A stretch of DNA of 64,000 bases from Aestuariibacter sp. A3R04 (GCF_018860805.1 NZ_JAHKQR010000016.1:372001-436000); one strand, 5' to 3'. Positions 10,108-19,642 are shown, counted from the first letter of the stretch. The notes: a model not told the origin generated them from the sequence alone. A program made the numbers and translations.

Positions 10108-11604
10108 CTAGCTTCCCAAATACTGCTTCAAAAAATCGCCATGGGTTGGTAGCGCCTGTACTTGCTGCGATACATGTTGATGCAGCCCGCTCATAAAGCG
10201 GGAGAGTTCCTCAGTACTCATTTCATCTGCCACGCGATGGTATTGCTCAGGCAACAAGCCCTGGCCTAACATCACTTGCGTCCAGGAATCCACCCGGAAG
10301 ATGTCACCGTCGTCTAAAAATACCCGGCCGGTTTCTTTAAACAGGTTAATTTTGTGCGTCAGCGAATTGGGAACAGGCATGCGTTGACAGTGCTGCCAGA
10401 AAGGAGAATCGTTACGGTTAGTGACCTTGTAATGCATCACAATAAAATCGAGGATCGCCGCCATCTCGCTATTGTACTTGTTGTTGTATTCATCAATGGC
10501 ACTTTGGGTTACGCCGTCAAACGGGAACAAGCGCAATAATCTGATGATGCCTGTCATGACTAAATGGATACTGGTCGATTCCAGCGGTTCAATAAAACCA
10601 CTGGCAAGTCCCAATGCCACACAGTTCTTATTCCAACCAAGGCGACGCTTACCCGGCGTAAACTGGATAACTCGCGGGTCGTTAAGGGGCTTACCGGTTA
10701 CTTGATCATACAAAGTTTGCTTGGCTTGCTCATCACTCATATAGCGACTGCAGTACACCAGGCCATTCCCCACCCGGTTTTGCAAGGGAATTTGCCATCG
10801 CCAGCCCGCATCATGGGCCACCGAGCGGGTATAAGGTGCTGGCGCTTCAACACTTTCTGTTTGCATTGCCACAGCGCGATCGCACGGCAACCAGTGAGAC
10901 CAGTTTTCGTAACCCGTGTGTAGCGCCTTTTCTATCAACAAACCCTTAAAGCCCGTACAATCTATAAACAAATCACCCGCCAGTTTACGGCCATCGGTTA
11001 AGGTTAACGATGTAATATCCCCCGACGTGGCATTCACGTTTACCTGGTCGATATTACCTTCTACATGGGTCACGCCAAGGTTTTCAGCAAACTGACGAAG
11101 AAACTTACCGTACGCCACCGCATCGAAGTGGTAAGCAAAGTTGATGGGCATTTTATTGCTAATACCAAACTTGTATTGCTCGGCAGCTTTCAGTTCAAAG
11201 CAATAATCACCAAAAGCTGAACTCAACCCTTCCCGTTGTGCCCGCATCCAAAAATGATGGAACTCGCCGGCCCAACATTCCCGCCCGGTAACGCCGAATG
11301 AGTGAATGTAAGCATGTTCTGGTTCCCGCCAGTTGGCAAATTCAATACCCAGTTTAAAAGTGGCATTGGTGGCGCGCATAAAAGCCTTTTCATCTATACC
11401 GAGTAGCTTGTGAAAAGTGCGAATAGGCGGAATAGTAGCCTCACCCACCCCCACAATACCAATGTCTTTCGACTCCACCAGCGTTACCTTCACAGATTTG
11501 CCAATGAGCCGTGATATAGCTGCTGCTGCCATCCAGCCTGCCGTGCCACCACCGGCAATCACGACATTATTCACTCTGTTGGATACGGTATCAGGCTCAA
11601 TCAT
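10108..11604 (-). CDS. Flavin-dependent tryptophan halogenase-like protein (copy 1)
   Basis: This is a PrnA-like FADH2-dependent halogenase of about 498 residues. It shows the N-terminal GGGTAGWM dinucleotide-binding motif, GVGEATIPP, the Lys equivalent to the catalytic Lys79 of PrnA (in ATFKLGIEF), the family motif WxWxIP (WRWQIP) and the active-site Glu in PLESTSIH. All key residues look intact, so halogenation through HOCl/HOBr is plausible. I start at the ATG at 11604, with GGAG 8 bases upstream; it overlaps the upstream halogenase stop as ATGA. Such genes often accompany TonB-dependent receptors in Alteromonadales, Caulobacterales and Xanthomonadales. The true substrate may be indole, tryptophan or another phenol-like ring. 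Confidence 0.9.
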   Translation of the reverse strand: MIEPDTVSNRVNNVVIAGGGTAGWMAAAAISRLIGKSVKVTLVESKDIGIVGVGEATIPPIRTFHKLLGIDEKAFMRATNATFKLGIEFANWREPEHAYIHSFGVTGRECWAGEFHHFWMRAQREGLSSAFGDYCFELKAAEQYKFGISNKMPINFAYHFDAVAYGKFLRQFAENLGVTHVEGNIDQVNVNATSGDITSLTLTDGRKLAGDLFIDCTGFKGLLIEKALHTGYENWSHWLPCDRAVAMQTESVEAPAPYTRSVAHDAGWRWQIPLQNRVGNGLVYCSRYMSDEQAKQTLYDQVTGKPLNDPRVIQFTPGKRRLGWNKNCVALGLASGFIEPLESTSIHLVMTGIIRLLRLFPFDGVTQSAIDEYNNKYNSEMAAILDFIVMHYKVTNRNDSPFWQHCQRMPVPNSLTHKINLFKETGRVFLDDGDIFRVDSWTQVMLGQGLLPEQYHRVADEMSTEELSRFMSGLHQHVSQQVQALPTHGDFLKQYLGS

Positions 11605-13181
11605 AACTGCGCTCCGGATTGCTGTTGATAGCGGTTGCAAATGGCGTTGAGTAACGCCCGGTTGTCGGGTAAACCCTGATTGTACTGTGTCAGCGCTGCC
11701 TTTAGCTTGTCGGTGATTACAGTGGCGCGTTTCAGCATGTCGCTGCTTGACGCAAGCGCTGGCGACTGGGTTTGAAAGCCCATGCCATACAGCACAAACT
11801 GGTAGCTGGCTGATGGGAAAATTTCTTCGTTCTGAATCACGTCATACCGTGACGGAGGCTGGTATTGCCACAATGCCAACAACTCACGAAGAGGATCAGG
11901 CCATGTGGCCGGGTCTCGATGAGCATTCCAGTAAGCATCATTCACTCGCTGATTAATCGCATAATGGAGTTTAATGAAGTCGATGACCCGCGCCCAGCGA
12001 TAGCTAAAGCGCTCATTATAACGCACGGCCAGCATAGCCATGTGCTCGCGGTTTTGTGGGAATTGATCGCACAACATGCGCACGCCCAGCTCCACCATGG
12101 CCACAGCCGAGGCTTCAAGAGGCTCAATAAAACCGCTGGCCATGCCCAGCGACACACAGTTGTTGGTCCAGAATTCCTTGCGATAGCCAGGAGAAAAGCT
12201 CAGTTGCCTGCATTGTGCCTGCTCGGCCGCATCAGCAGGTAAACGCTTGGTCAAATAGTGTTTTAAACACTGCTCAATTTGTTCTGGCTTTGCAAAATCG
12301 CTGCTGTATACCATGCCCACACCGCGACGGTGTTGCAGACCAATATCCCAACTCCATCCCAACGGATGTGCGGTGGCAATGGTGGTGGAGGCGATGGTGG
12401 TGTCCTGTTCATCGTAAGGCACTTGTACTGCCATGGCAGAGTCGTTGAGCAAAATGTCTTTTACTGACTGCCAGGGAACCTTGTAGTGCTTGTCCACCAG
12501 AAGTGCAGTCTGACCACTACAATCAATAAACAGGTCGCCATTAAGCGTTTGCCCGCACTGTGTAGTCACCGCTTGTATATCGCCATTGTCTTGACTGATA
12601 ACGTGTTCAATGTGCGCTTTTACATGCTTGACGCCCAACTGTTTCACACAATGGTCTGCAACCATTTCAGCGAGTTTGGTAGCATCAAAGTGATAACCAT
12701 AGTTCAACACATAGGCATAATCTGGCGTTGCTAACTGCTTTGGCGCTTTGTGTTGCTCGCACAATTCAGGCTGTAAACAAAAAGCACTGTGGTAGGGCTT
12801 AGTGCCATGCAATGCCTGCCAGCAGGCGTGAACATCTATTTCTGTATAGCCTGCAGGGTTGGTAAAAGGGTGGTGATAACAGTCTTGCTCACTACCATCG
12901 CGCCAGCCAACAAAGGTAGACCCTTGTTTGAACGATGCCTGGCAATAACTAATGAAAGCCGATTCCGGCAATCCGATTTCCTGCAGTGTGTCTCGCAGAG
13001 ACGGCCAGGAGCCTTCACCCACGCCAATGGTGCTCACCGCCGGAGATTCAATAAGTGTAATTGCGATACCGCGTTCCCGCTCCCCGCGTTTACCGAGCTT
13101 GGCCGCCAACATACCGGCGCACAACCAGCCTGCGGTGCCACCGCCAACAATCACAACGTTTCGAATAGGCGCAATCACCAC
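11601..13181 (-). CDS. Flavin-dependent tryptophan halogenase-like protein (copy 2)
   Basis: This is a second member of the PrnA-like halogenase family, 526 residues, clearly diverged from its neighbour. It has GGGTAGWL at the N-terminus, GVGEGSWP in place of GVGEATIP, a Lys at the PrnA Lys79 place (ASFKQGSTF), WSWDIG where the family has WxWxIP, and PLEASAVA with the Glu retained. The IP to IG change in the tryptophan-motif and the GSW change suggest a different substrate or altered activity. The start is a GTG at 13181 (or the next GTG at 13178), with GAGGGGAT upstream. It is followed by the other halogenase with a 4-base overlap, so the pair is translationally coupled. A strong terminator separates it from the upstream TonB receptor. 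Confidence 0.88.
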   Translation of the reverse strand: MVIAPIRNVVIVGGGTAGWLCAGMLAAKLGKRGERERGIAITLIESPAVSTIGVGEGSWPSLRDTLQEIGLPESAFISYCQASFKQGSTFVGWRDGSEQDCYHHPFTNPAGYTEIDVHACWQALHGTKPYHSAFCLQPELCEQHKAPKQLATPDYAYVLNYGYHFDATKLAEMVADHCVKQLGVKHVKAHIEHVISQDNGDIQAVTTQCGQTLNGDLFIDCSGQTALLVDKHYKVPWQSVKDILLNDSAMAVQVPYDEQDTTIASTTIATAHPLGWSWDIGLQHRRGVGMVYSSDFAKPEQIEQCLKHYLTKRLPADAAEQAQCRQLSFSPGYRKEFWTNNCVSLGMASGFIEPLEASAVAMVELGVRMLCDQFPQNREHMAMLAVRYNERFSYRWARVIDFIKLHYAINQRVNDAYWNAHRDPATWPDPLRELLALWQYQPPSRYDVIQNEEIFPSASYQFVLYGMGFQTQSPALASSSDMLKRATVITDKLKAALTQYNQGLPDNRALLNAICNRYQQQSGAQL

Positions 13182-13228
13182 TGCATCCCCTCACGTAAAT
13201 TCGTTACAAACGAAACCCACTTTAACGC

Positions 13229-13258
13229 AAAAAAACGCGGGGCGTCACTTCCCCGCGT
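13229..13258 (-). terminator. Terminator between TonB receptor and halogenases
   Basis: On the minus strand a perfect 8-bp stem ACGCGGGG / CCCCGCGT with an 8-base loop is followed by T7. It lies between the receptor stop (13289) and the halogenase start (13181), so it would end or attenuate the receptor transcript. Confidence 0.88.
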
Positions 13259-13288
13259 CATATCACCTGTTGCTATACATAGCGATGT

Positions 13289-16288
13289 TTAGAACTTGTA
13301 GCGTACACCAACGGCATAACGCGCCCCAAGTTCATCCAGTTTCCACAGCATGGCACTGGTGCGGCCATGACGGCGGGCGTTTTCTTCAGTAATGTTAATA
13401 CCTTCCAGTGACACCGTCAGATCTTCACTGAAGTCGTAAGACACGCTAAAGTCAATTTGTGAATACGCTTCGGTGTAACCCGGTTCGTTCACATATTGCG
13501 AGGTAGTGTCTAAGAACTTATCACGCCAGTTGTATGCGATACGCGCCTGAATCCCTTCTTTTTCATACATCAGGATCAGGTTGGCAGTATCACTCAGGCC
13601 AACGAGGGCAAACTGGGTGACCGAAGGATCTGCGTCATTGTCAAAACCGATATCTCCGTTAACCGTGGTGTAGTTACCCATCACACCAAAGCCTGTTTCA
13701 CCGAAGAAATGTTGTGCCGCCAGCTCGAAGCCATAGATATTGGCAGCGCGGTTATTGACCGGCTTGGAATTGATAAAGGTTGACAGAGGATCATCGGCGT
13801 TGGGCAATACATCGTAGGCGGCTTCAAACTGCTCGTCGGTCATAGACGAATAGTCGACACCGTTTTCCATTGCTGCAACCATGTTAAACAGCGAAGTATC
13901 GCTCAGTGGAATGCCTAAGCGCTCAAGCTCTGCAGCAGCGGCAATGGCACGAGGACCAGCAGTGGCGTCGCGCAGCCCAAATATATTTTCTTCAACCTGT
14001 TCATTACCAATAAAGTTTTTCACTCGCTTATCGTAGAAACCTACTGACACGTAGCTGGTTTCGTCGAAGTAATATTCGAAAGACAGATCCAGGTTATCGG
14101 ACTCAAGCGGCACCAGCGCCGGGTTACCCGAACTTGCGGTTGCCGTTGCCTCGCCGGTAATCAACGTAGGGCCGCTTGGCGGTGACACCGTAGCGGCTGC
14201 ACTCAAGTTGTTATAGGTAGGACGAGCGATAGTTTTACTATATGAGAAGCGGGCAATCATGTTTTCCACTACCTCAATATCGAAATCCAACGCAGGTAGG
14301 ATGTGATCGTAGCTGGAATCAATGCTCACATCTTCCATATCACTACCGAAACGCACGTTAAAATCGTTGTTACCTTCCCAGGCTATTCCACTTGGTAGAC
14401 TGATATTGGCAATAGACGTGACATCCGTATTTTCATAACGCACACCAGTTAATAAGTTGTACGGCATGCCGTTCAATTCACCGTCTAAATCAAACTCAAA
14501 GTATACCGCTACGATATCTTCTTTAATGGTACGGTTAGTGGCAAACGGATTATCAGCAACCAGGTTAAAGCCGTATTCAGATGCCGCGAACGCTCCCAAC
14601 TCCGCCACACTGCCGGTGTAGCCCTGTGAGAACATACCGGTTGTGTCAAAATCACTGAATTCGTTAGCCAAATCCAGTGGTGTTAGAATACCTGCTGGCA
14701 GTTCACCCGGATTTTCGATGCCCCAGTTACCCATAGTATGACGGGTCAGTGATTGCAGCGACGTACTCTCCATGGAGCGAGATTCAATACCGAAATTAAT
14801 GCTGCCCGCGTCCATATAATATGAACCGTCTAATCGGGCTTGCGTAATTTCTGTATCTTGCAGTGAGTAATTCATATCGAGGATTGACGTACCCACATCA
14901 TCCTGATCCAGCGTGCCGTTAGGGTTGAGGTTACCTCTCGATACGTCGTCGAAATCCACATACATAATAGGGAAATCACCGCTGAAATCCGCGCCCTGGC
15001 CACGAACAACGTTTGCGCCCAGACCTAAGTTAGTCCAAGTGCCATAGGGTGCATCAGGACGTCCTTCTGCAGATGAGTTGTGAATGTCGAAGTTTAACGT
15101 CAGGTCGTCATTCACGAAATATTCGATATTCAAGCCGATAGACTTGTTCTCGTTAACCTGGTTTAACTCCTGCATCGCAAGACCGAGGTCACGAGGCATC
15201 AAATCACGGCGTTCCTGAGTAATCATAACAGGCGTTTTCACGGTTTCATCGTCAAACGTCAGCTCAGTGAAATACCGGTCGTCCATCCAAATAGACTGTT
15301 CAGCTCGCGCTTCAAACAAATCTTGTTTTGAATAGGTGTAATCCAGCGTGGCAACAATGTCTTCTGTTGGCGCAAACTGAAAGGTGAGCTGTGCGTTCGT
15401 TCTTTCACGCTCACGGTCGGCCATGAAGTAACGCAAATCAGAAGGAATGGCGAACAACTGCCCCATTTCAGGTGCATTGTTAAGTACGATAGGGTCACCA
15501 CTATCCGGGTTTGACGGATCTGGCGATTGGGGAATAGAACCATCATATGGGTTGACACGCCACTGGTTTACAAACGCTCCTTGTGACGCACTGTCGCGTT
15601 GTTGGAACGAACCGGTGAATGTAAAACCAAACCTTTCGTCTTCACTTAAGAAATTGAACATACCAGACACTTCTGGTGTCACGTCATCGCCTACGCGATT
15701 AGTGGTATCTGCCAGGGCTTTGGCACCTATGCTTGCTGAAAAGCCAGTTTCAGTGGCATCAAACGGCCGTGATGTACGAATGTTAATAGATGCGCCAATA
15801 CCGCCTGTGGCGATACTCGCACGCCCTGTTTTATACACTTCAACGGCGCGAACACTTTCCGATGCCAAATCAGAAAAGTCATATGCGCGAGAATTGGGAG
15901 TACCACCACCTCCTGGTAGAGCAGAACCAGGCATTGTTCTACCGTTTAGGGTAACCATGTTGAAATCGGGGCCGAAACCACGGGCCGTGACCTGATTACC
16001 TTCACCGTTGTTACGGCTAATGGAAATACCCGTAATACGTTGCAGGGATTCTGCGAGGTTAGTGTCGGGGAATTTACCGATGTCGACTGCAGAGATTGCA
16101 TCTACAACCCCTGAAGAATCGCGCTTGATACCCATTGATTCCTGAACACTGCCGCGAATACCCGATACCTGAATAACTTCTACATCGTCATTTGCGTCCT
16201 GTGCTAGCACCGGGAACATTAAGGTTGTTCCCAGTATTAAAGACAGACTATTCGCAAGTTTGGTTTTCTTAAGAATTGTGTGTGTCAC
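13289..16288 (-). CDS. TonB-dependent receptor (Xanthomonas/Caulobacter type)
   Basis: This outer-membrane active transporter is about 999 residues long. A basic N-terminus and hydrophobic signal peptide end at VLAQ; then come a TonB-box-like EVIQVSGIR, a plug domain (roughly 65-190, with AVDIGKFPDTNLAESLQRI and ARGFGPDFN) and a beta-barrel ending in the typical final Phe (GVRYKF). The wording of the plug fits the family of large receptors linked to polysaccharide uptake. I prefer the GTG at 16288 because the signal peptide begins there and a GAGA ribosome site precedes it; an ATG at 16315 is also in frame. Two to three LacI-type operators lie just upstream. With the GH1 enzyme and symporter it probably takes up beta-glucosides or oligosaccharides. 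Confidence 0.92.
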   Translation of the reverse strand: MTHTILKKTKLANSLSLILGTTLMFPVLAQDANDDVEVIQVSGIRGSVQESMGIKRDSSGVVDAISAVDIGKFPDTNLAESLQRITGISISRNNGEGNQVTARGFGPDFNMVTLNGRTMPGSALPGGGGTPNSRAYDFSDLASESVRAVEVYKTGRASIATGGIGASINIRTSRPFDATETGFSASIGAKALADTTNRVGDDVTPEVSGMFNFLSEDERFGFTFTGSFQQRDSASQGAFVNQWRVNPYDGSIPQSPDPSNPDSGDPIVLNNAPEMGQLFAIPSDLRYFMADRERERTNAQLTFQFAPTEDIVATLDYTYSKQDLFEARAEQSIWMDDRYFTELTFDDETVKTPVMITQERRDLMPRDLGLAMQELNQVNENKSIGLNIEYFVNDDLTLNFDIHNSSAEGRPDAPYGTWTNLGLGANVVRGQGADFSGDFPIMYVDFDDVSRGNLNPNGTLDQDDVGTSILDMNYSLQDTEITQARLDGSYYMDAGSINFGIESRSMESTSLQSLTRHTMGNWGIENPGELPAGILTPLDLANEFSDFDTTGMFSQGYTGSVAELGAFAASEYGFNLVADNPFATNRTIKEDIVAVYFEFDLDGELNGMPYNLLTGVRYENTDVTSIANISLPSGIAWEGNNDFNVRFGSDMEDVSIDSSYDHILPALDFDIEVVENMIARFSYSKTIARPTYNNLSAAATVSPPSGPTLITGEATATASSGNPALVPLESDNLDLSFEYYFDETSYVSVGFYDKRVKNFIGNEQVEENIFGLRDATAGPRAIAAAAELERLGIPLSDTSLFNMVAAMENGVDYSSMTDEQFEAAYDVLPNADDPLSTFINSKPVNNRAANIYGFELAAQHFFGETGFGVMGNYTTVNGDIGFDNDADPSVTQFALVGLSDTANLILMYEKEGIQARIAYNWRDKFLDTTSQYVNEPGYTEAYSQIDFSVSYDFSEDLTVSLEGINITEENARRHGRTSAMLWKLDELGARYAVGVRYKF

Positions 16289-16331
16289 CGTCTTTCTCTC
16301 TTCGTTGATGTGCATGAAATAAGCGCTCTCA

Positions 16332-16345
16332 AGAAAGGGCTTTCT
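16332..16345. promoter_or_regulatory. LacI-type operator, receptor-proximal copy
   Basis: AGAAAGGGCTTTCT differs by one central base from the perfect palindrome found at 16377 and 16594. It is 43 bases upstream of the receptor start codon. LacI-family sites typically have such a palindrome with a central CG. Confidence 0.7.
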
Positions 16346-16376
16346 CAACCCTACGCACAAAAATACTCACCCAACA

Positions 16377-16390
16377 AGAAAGCGCTTTCT
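16377..16390. promoter_or_regulatory. LacI-type operator, perfect palindrome
   Basis: AGAAAGCGCTTTCT is a perfect 14-bp inverted repeat with the central CG expected of LacI-family operators. It lies 88 bases upstream of the receptor start. The likely ligand protein is the LacI regulator encoded at 19753. Confidence 0.82.
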
Positions 16391-16593
16391 CAAGCTATAA
16401 GATCAGCAACTCAAGATCAACATATTTTTTACATAAAATACATTCAAGCAATGACAGTCATTAACACACAATAAATGCACATTATAATTTTATTATTATA
16501 ATTAATTAGTTATGCACAAAATAAATGATTTTTTCTCATTGCCATATTAAATTGCTATTTTTTTCACCCGTTAATTAGTTTACGATAATTTAA

Positions 16594-16607
16594 AGAAAGC
16601 GCTTTCT
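16594..16607. promoter_or_regulatory. LacI-type operator, GH1-proximal copy
   Basis: AGAAAGCGCTTTCT again, identical to the copy at 16377, lies 134 bases upstream of the GH1 start and abuts a -10-like TATGAT. Two identical sites 217 bp apart on either side of the divergent region could also support looping; that is inference. Confidence 0.82.
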
Positions 16608-16741
16608 CGCTATGATTGAGTTGTGCTATAAACCAAACACATTTTGTGCTGCCGGCTTATTCATCATATTTACCGGCAGCATGACAACTAACCGCTCAAG
16701 TGAGTCGAATGCATCTCACCTGGCTCTTAGGAACAATCATC

Positions 16742-18079
16742 ATGAAAACAATTAATCTTCCCGAGGACAGCGCACTTCGCAACCGTTCTTTTCTATTCGG
16801 TACTGCCACCTCATCGTTTCAAATTGAAGGTGCTGCGGACAGTCGTTTACAATCGATTTGGGATACGTTTTGCGAACAAGAAGGGAAGATTGCTGACAGC
16901 AGTAATGGCCTGACGGCTTGCGAACATGTCGCCCGATTCAAAGAAGACGTAGATCTATTAGAAGAACTTGGTGTCGATGCGTACCGTTTTTCTATTTCCT
17001 GGCCGCGGGTAATGCAACAAAATGGCGAGCTGAACCCTCAGGGTGTTAAGTTTTACATCGACTTATTAGATGAATTGGCACGTCGTGGCATTAAGGCCTT
17101 TGCTACTCTTTATCACTGGGATTTACCACAATACCTGGAGGACAATGGCGGTTGGTTAAATCGGGATACAGCCTATGCGTATCAGCATTATGTTGCCTGT
17201 ATAGCCGGGGCCCTCGGCCCTCGAGTTCATGCTTACGCTACGTTTAATGAACCGTTCTGCTCTGCTTATCTTGGCTATGAAATCGGTGTACACGCGCCAG
17301 GAAAAACAGGTAGAAAGCAAGGCAGAACGGCAGCGCACCACATTTTGCTTGCCCATGGCCTTGGTATGCAAACCCTGCGCGAACACGCCCCCCATGCTCA
17401 ACATGGCATTGTACTTAATTTCACTCCCTGTTACCCGGTGTCAGAATCTCCCGCCGATCGACTGGCGTCGTTGTATGCCGATGAGTATATCAATCAGTGG
17501 TATATGCAACCCGTGATGGAAGGCAAATATCCCCACGTGATAGAAAAACTTGTCCCTGAAGAAAGACCCGATATTCATCCCGGTGATATGGAAACCATCT
17601 GCCAACCGCTGGACTTTCTTGGGGTGAATTTTTATACCCGCTTAACGTACTCCGCGCCGCAGGAAGAAGGCGAGCTGTTCAGCGAGCATGAACACCTACC
17701 GCCGAAAACCGCTATCGGCTGGGAAATTTATCCACAGGCATTCTATGATCTGCTTACATCGCTCCATGCCCGTTATAACTTACCGCCTATTTACATCACA
17801 GAAAACGGTGCGGCAATGCCAGATAAACTGGAAAATGGCGAAATTGCTGATAATGATAGGATTGACTACTACGAAGCTCATTTGCTTGCCTTGTCTAAAG
17901 CTATTGATGCCGGCGTTAATGTTTCAGGTTATTTTGCCTGGAGCTTGATGGATAATTTTGAATGGGCTGAAGGCTACGAGATGCGATTTGGATTAATTTA
18001 CGTTGACTTTGAGACTCAGGAAAGGCTATTCAAGCACAGCGCGTATGCGTATAAGTCGCTATTGTCACAGCGCAAATAG
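16742..18079 (+). CDS. Glycoside hydrolase family 1 beta-glucosidase
   Basis: This GH1 enzyme of 445 residues hydrolyses beta-glucosides with retention of configuration. The acid/base Glu is residue 170 in TFNEP and the nucleophile Glu is residue 354 in ITENG; the N-terminal FGTATSSFQIEGA and C-terminal WSLMDNFEWAEGY motifs are typical. No signal peptide is seen, so it acts in the cytoplasm after import. I start it at the ATG at 16742, with TAGGAAC upstream, since the upstream 14 in-frame codons are not family-like. It is 12 bases ahead of the sugar symporter gene, so they form an operon. Control by the LacI palindromes is likely. Confidence 0.93.
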   Translation: MKTINLPEDSALRNRSFLFGTATSSFQIEGAADSRLQSIWDTFCEQEGKIADSSNGLTACEHVARFKEDVDLLEELGVDAYRFSISWPRVMQQNGELNPQGVKFYIDLLDELARRGIKAFATLYHWDLPQYLEDNGGWLNRDTAYAYQHYVACIAGALGPRVHAYATFNEPFCSAYLGYEIGVHAPGKTGRKQGRTAAHHILLAHGLGMQTLREHAPHAQHGIVLNFTPCYPVSESPADRLASLYADEYINQWYMQPVMEGKYPHVIEKLVPEERPDIHPGDMETICQPLDFLGVNFYTRLTYSAPQEEGELFSEHEHLPPKTAIGWEIYPQAFYDLLTSLHARYNLPPIYITENGAAMPDKLENGEIADNDRIDYYEAHLLALSKAIDAGVNVSGYFAWSLMDNFEWAEGYEMRFGLIYVDFETQERLFKHSAYAYKSLLSQRK

Positions 18080-18091
18080 AGGAGTAAGAAC

Positions 18092-19642
18092 ATGTCTCAG
18101 CCGCTTAGTATAAAAGAAAAAATCGGATATGGGCTGGGAGATGCCGCCGCTAACCTGGTTTGGCGTGGAGCACTGGCTTATTTAGCCGTTTTTTACACAG
18201 ATACGTTTGGTATTAGCGCCGCCGCCGCGGCCATGCTGTTTTTAGTGGTGCGGTTATCCGACGGCGTTACCGACATCATTATGGGCATGATCGCCGACCG
18301 CACGAATACGCGTATGGGCAAATTTCGCCCCTGGATTTTAGCGTCAACGCCTTTCCTCGGTTTATTCATGATTTTGTGCTTTAGCACACCGTCATTTTCT
18401 GACACGGGTAAGCTGATTTACGCCTACATAACCTACATTGGGCTCACCCTGGCCTACACAGCCAATAATGTGCCCTATTCCGCTTTGATGGGTGTGATGA
18501 CCGCCGACGATCACGAACGCACCAAATTATCAGGTTTCCGTTTTGCCGGTGCCTTCCTTGGTGGTTTATTGGTAATGGGCTTCCTGCCCATGTTGGTAGA
18601 ATTTTTTGGTGGTAATGGCGAAAACGATGCGTTGGGTTATCAATACACCATGTACGTCTTCGCGGCACTATTGGTCGCACTGATGCTCATCACCGTATTT
18701 ACCACTAAAGAACGTATTACTCCCCATCAACAGGCAAAAACCAGCCTGCGTAAAGAACTCAAAGATTTATCTACACAACTGCCGTTCATCCTGATCCCGC
18801 TTTCTGCCATTACCGCTTTCTTCTATTACCGCAATTGGATAACCGGTATCGCATTTGTCGTGGTTATGGCGCTGAGTTGGTATTTTGTAAGAAAGTGGAT
18901 TGCGCGGCCGGAATCAGAAAATTCACGCTCGCAACAGGACATCATTGACTTATTGACCAATAAACCCTGGTTGATATTACTGGGAATGGGCTTTTTAACC
19001 ATGATGTTCAACGGCATTCGCTACGGGGTTATTGCTTATTACTTCAAGTACTTCCTGAACGATGCATCGTTAACCGGACAGTATTTTATTGCGCTGTTGG
19101 TTGTATCCATCGCCGGAGCTTTTGCCACGCCATGGCTAGCAAAACGCTTTGGTCGCAAACAACTTTTTGTGGCCTCACTGGTGATAAGCAGTGTCATAAC
19201 CACCGGTATTTACTGGGTGCCTATGGGCGAAAGCGGTGTGTTGCCGTTGTTTATTTTAGGTGGGGCCGCTGAGTTTTTCGCTGCCATTATGCCCACACTG
19301 TTTTTCTCAATGTTAGGCGACTCTGCCGACTACAACGAGTGGCGCACCGGGCGCAGAGCCACTGGACTAACCTACTCTGCGGGGTCATTTGTGCAGAAGA
19401 CCGGAGGCGGGTTTGCCGGTGCCCTGGTGCTATTGGTGTTAGGCGCATACGGGTATGACGGTATGGATGCGTCTACTATTAGCCAGTCCCTACCCGGTAT
19501 GCAATCGTTGATGAGTTGGATCCCGGCTATTTTCGGGTTTATTGGTGCCGTACTCATAGTATTTTATCCGTTGTCTGACCGTAACCAGAAAGAAATGACA
19601 GATACACTGCATGTGCGCAGGGCTGCAGAAGAAAATACGTAA
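18092..19642 (+). CDS. GPH-family (MelB-like) glycoside:cation symporter
   Basis: This 516-residue membrane protein of the major facilitator superfamily resembles the glycoside-pentoside-hexuronide symporters such as MelB. The N-terminal YGLGDAAANLVWRGALAYLAVFYTD and the RMGKFRPWIL loop after the second and third helices are family hallmarks. About twelve helices can be drawn, with an extra soluble loop near residue 225-240. GGAGTAAG precedes the ATG. It follows the GH1 gene by 12 bases and should import the beta-glucoside that the enzyme cleaves. The coupling ion is unknown. Confidence 0.92.
   Translation: MSQPLSIKEKIGYGLGDAAANLVWRGALAYLAVFYTDTFGISAAAAAMLFLVVRLSDGVTDIIMGMIADRTNTRMGKFRPWILASTPFLGLFMILCFSTPSFSDTGKLIYAYITYIGLTLAYTANNVPYSALMGVMTADDHERTKLSGFRFAGAFLGGLLVMGFLPMLVEFFGGNGENDALGYQYTMYVFAALLVALMLITVFTTKERITPHQQAKTSLRKELKDLSTQLPFILIPLSAITAFFYYRNWITGIAFVVVMALSWYFVRKWIARPESENSRSQQDIIDLLTNKPWLILLGMGFLTMMFNGIRYGVIAYYFKYFLNDASLTGQYFIALLVVSIAGAFATPWLAKRFGRKQLFVASLVISSVITTGIYWVPMGESGVLPLFILGGAAEFFAAIMPTLFFSMLGDSADYNEWRTGRRATGLTYSAGSFVQKTGGGFAGALVLLVLGAYGYDGMDASTISQSLPGMQSLMSWIPAIFGFIGAVLIVFYPLSDRNQKEMTDTLHVRRAAEENT

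Larger units (their letters stand above)
16289..16741. promoter_or_regulatory. Divergent control region of the beta-glucoside locus
   Basis: This AT-rich stretch separates the minus-strand TonB receptor from the plus-strand GH1 gene. It holds three copies of a 14-bp palindrome and a weaker fourth match at 16318-16331 (10 of 14 positions). A TATGAT box at 16611-16616 could serve as the -10 for the GH1 side, directly after the last operator. I see no small gene in it. Confidence 0.75.

Noticed and set aside
15447..15995. A 182-codon plus-strand frame inside the TonB receptor
   Set aside because: It is antisense to a clear receptor gene and shows no domain or ribosome site.
16289..16741. CRISPR-like array from repeated AGAAAGCGCTTTCT
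   Set aside because: There are only three to four short palindromes with irregular spacing; they are operators.
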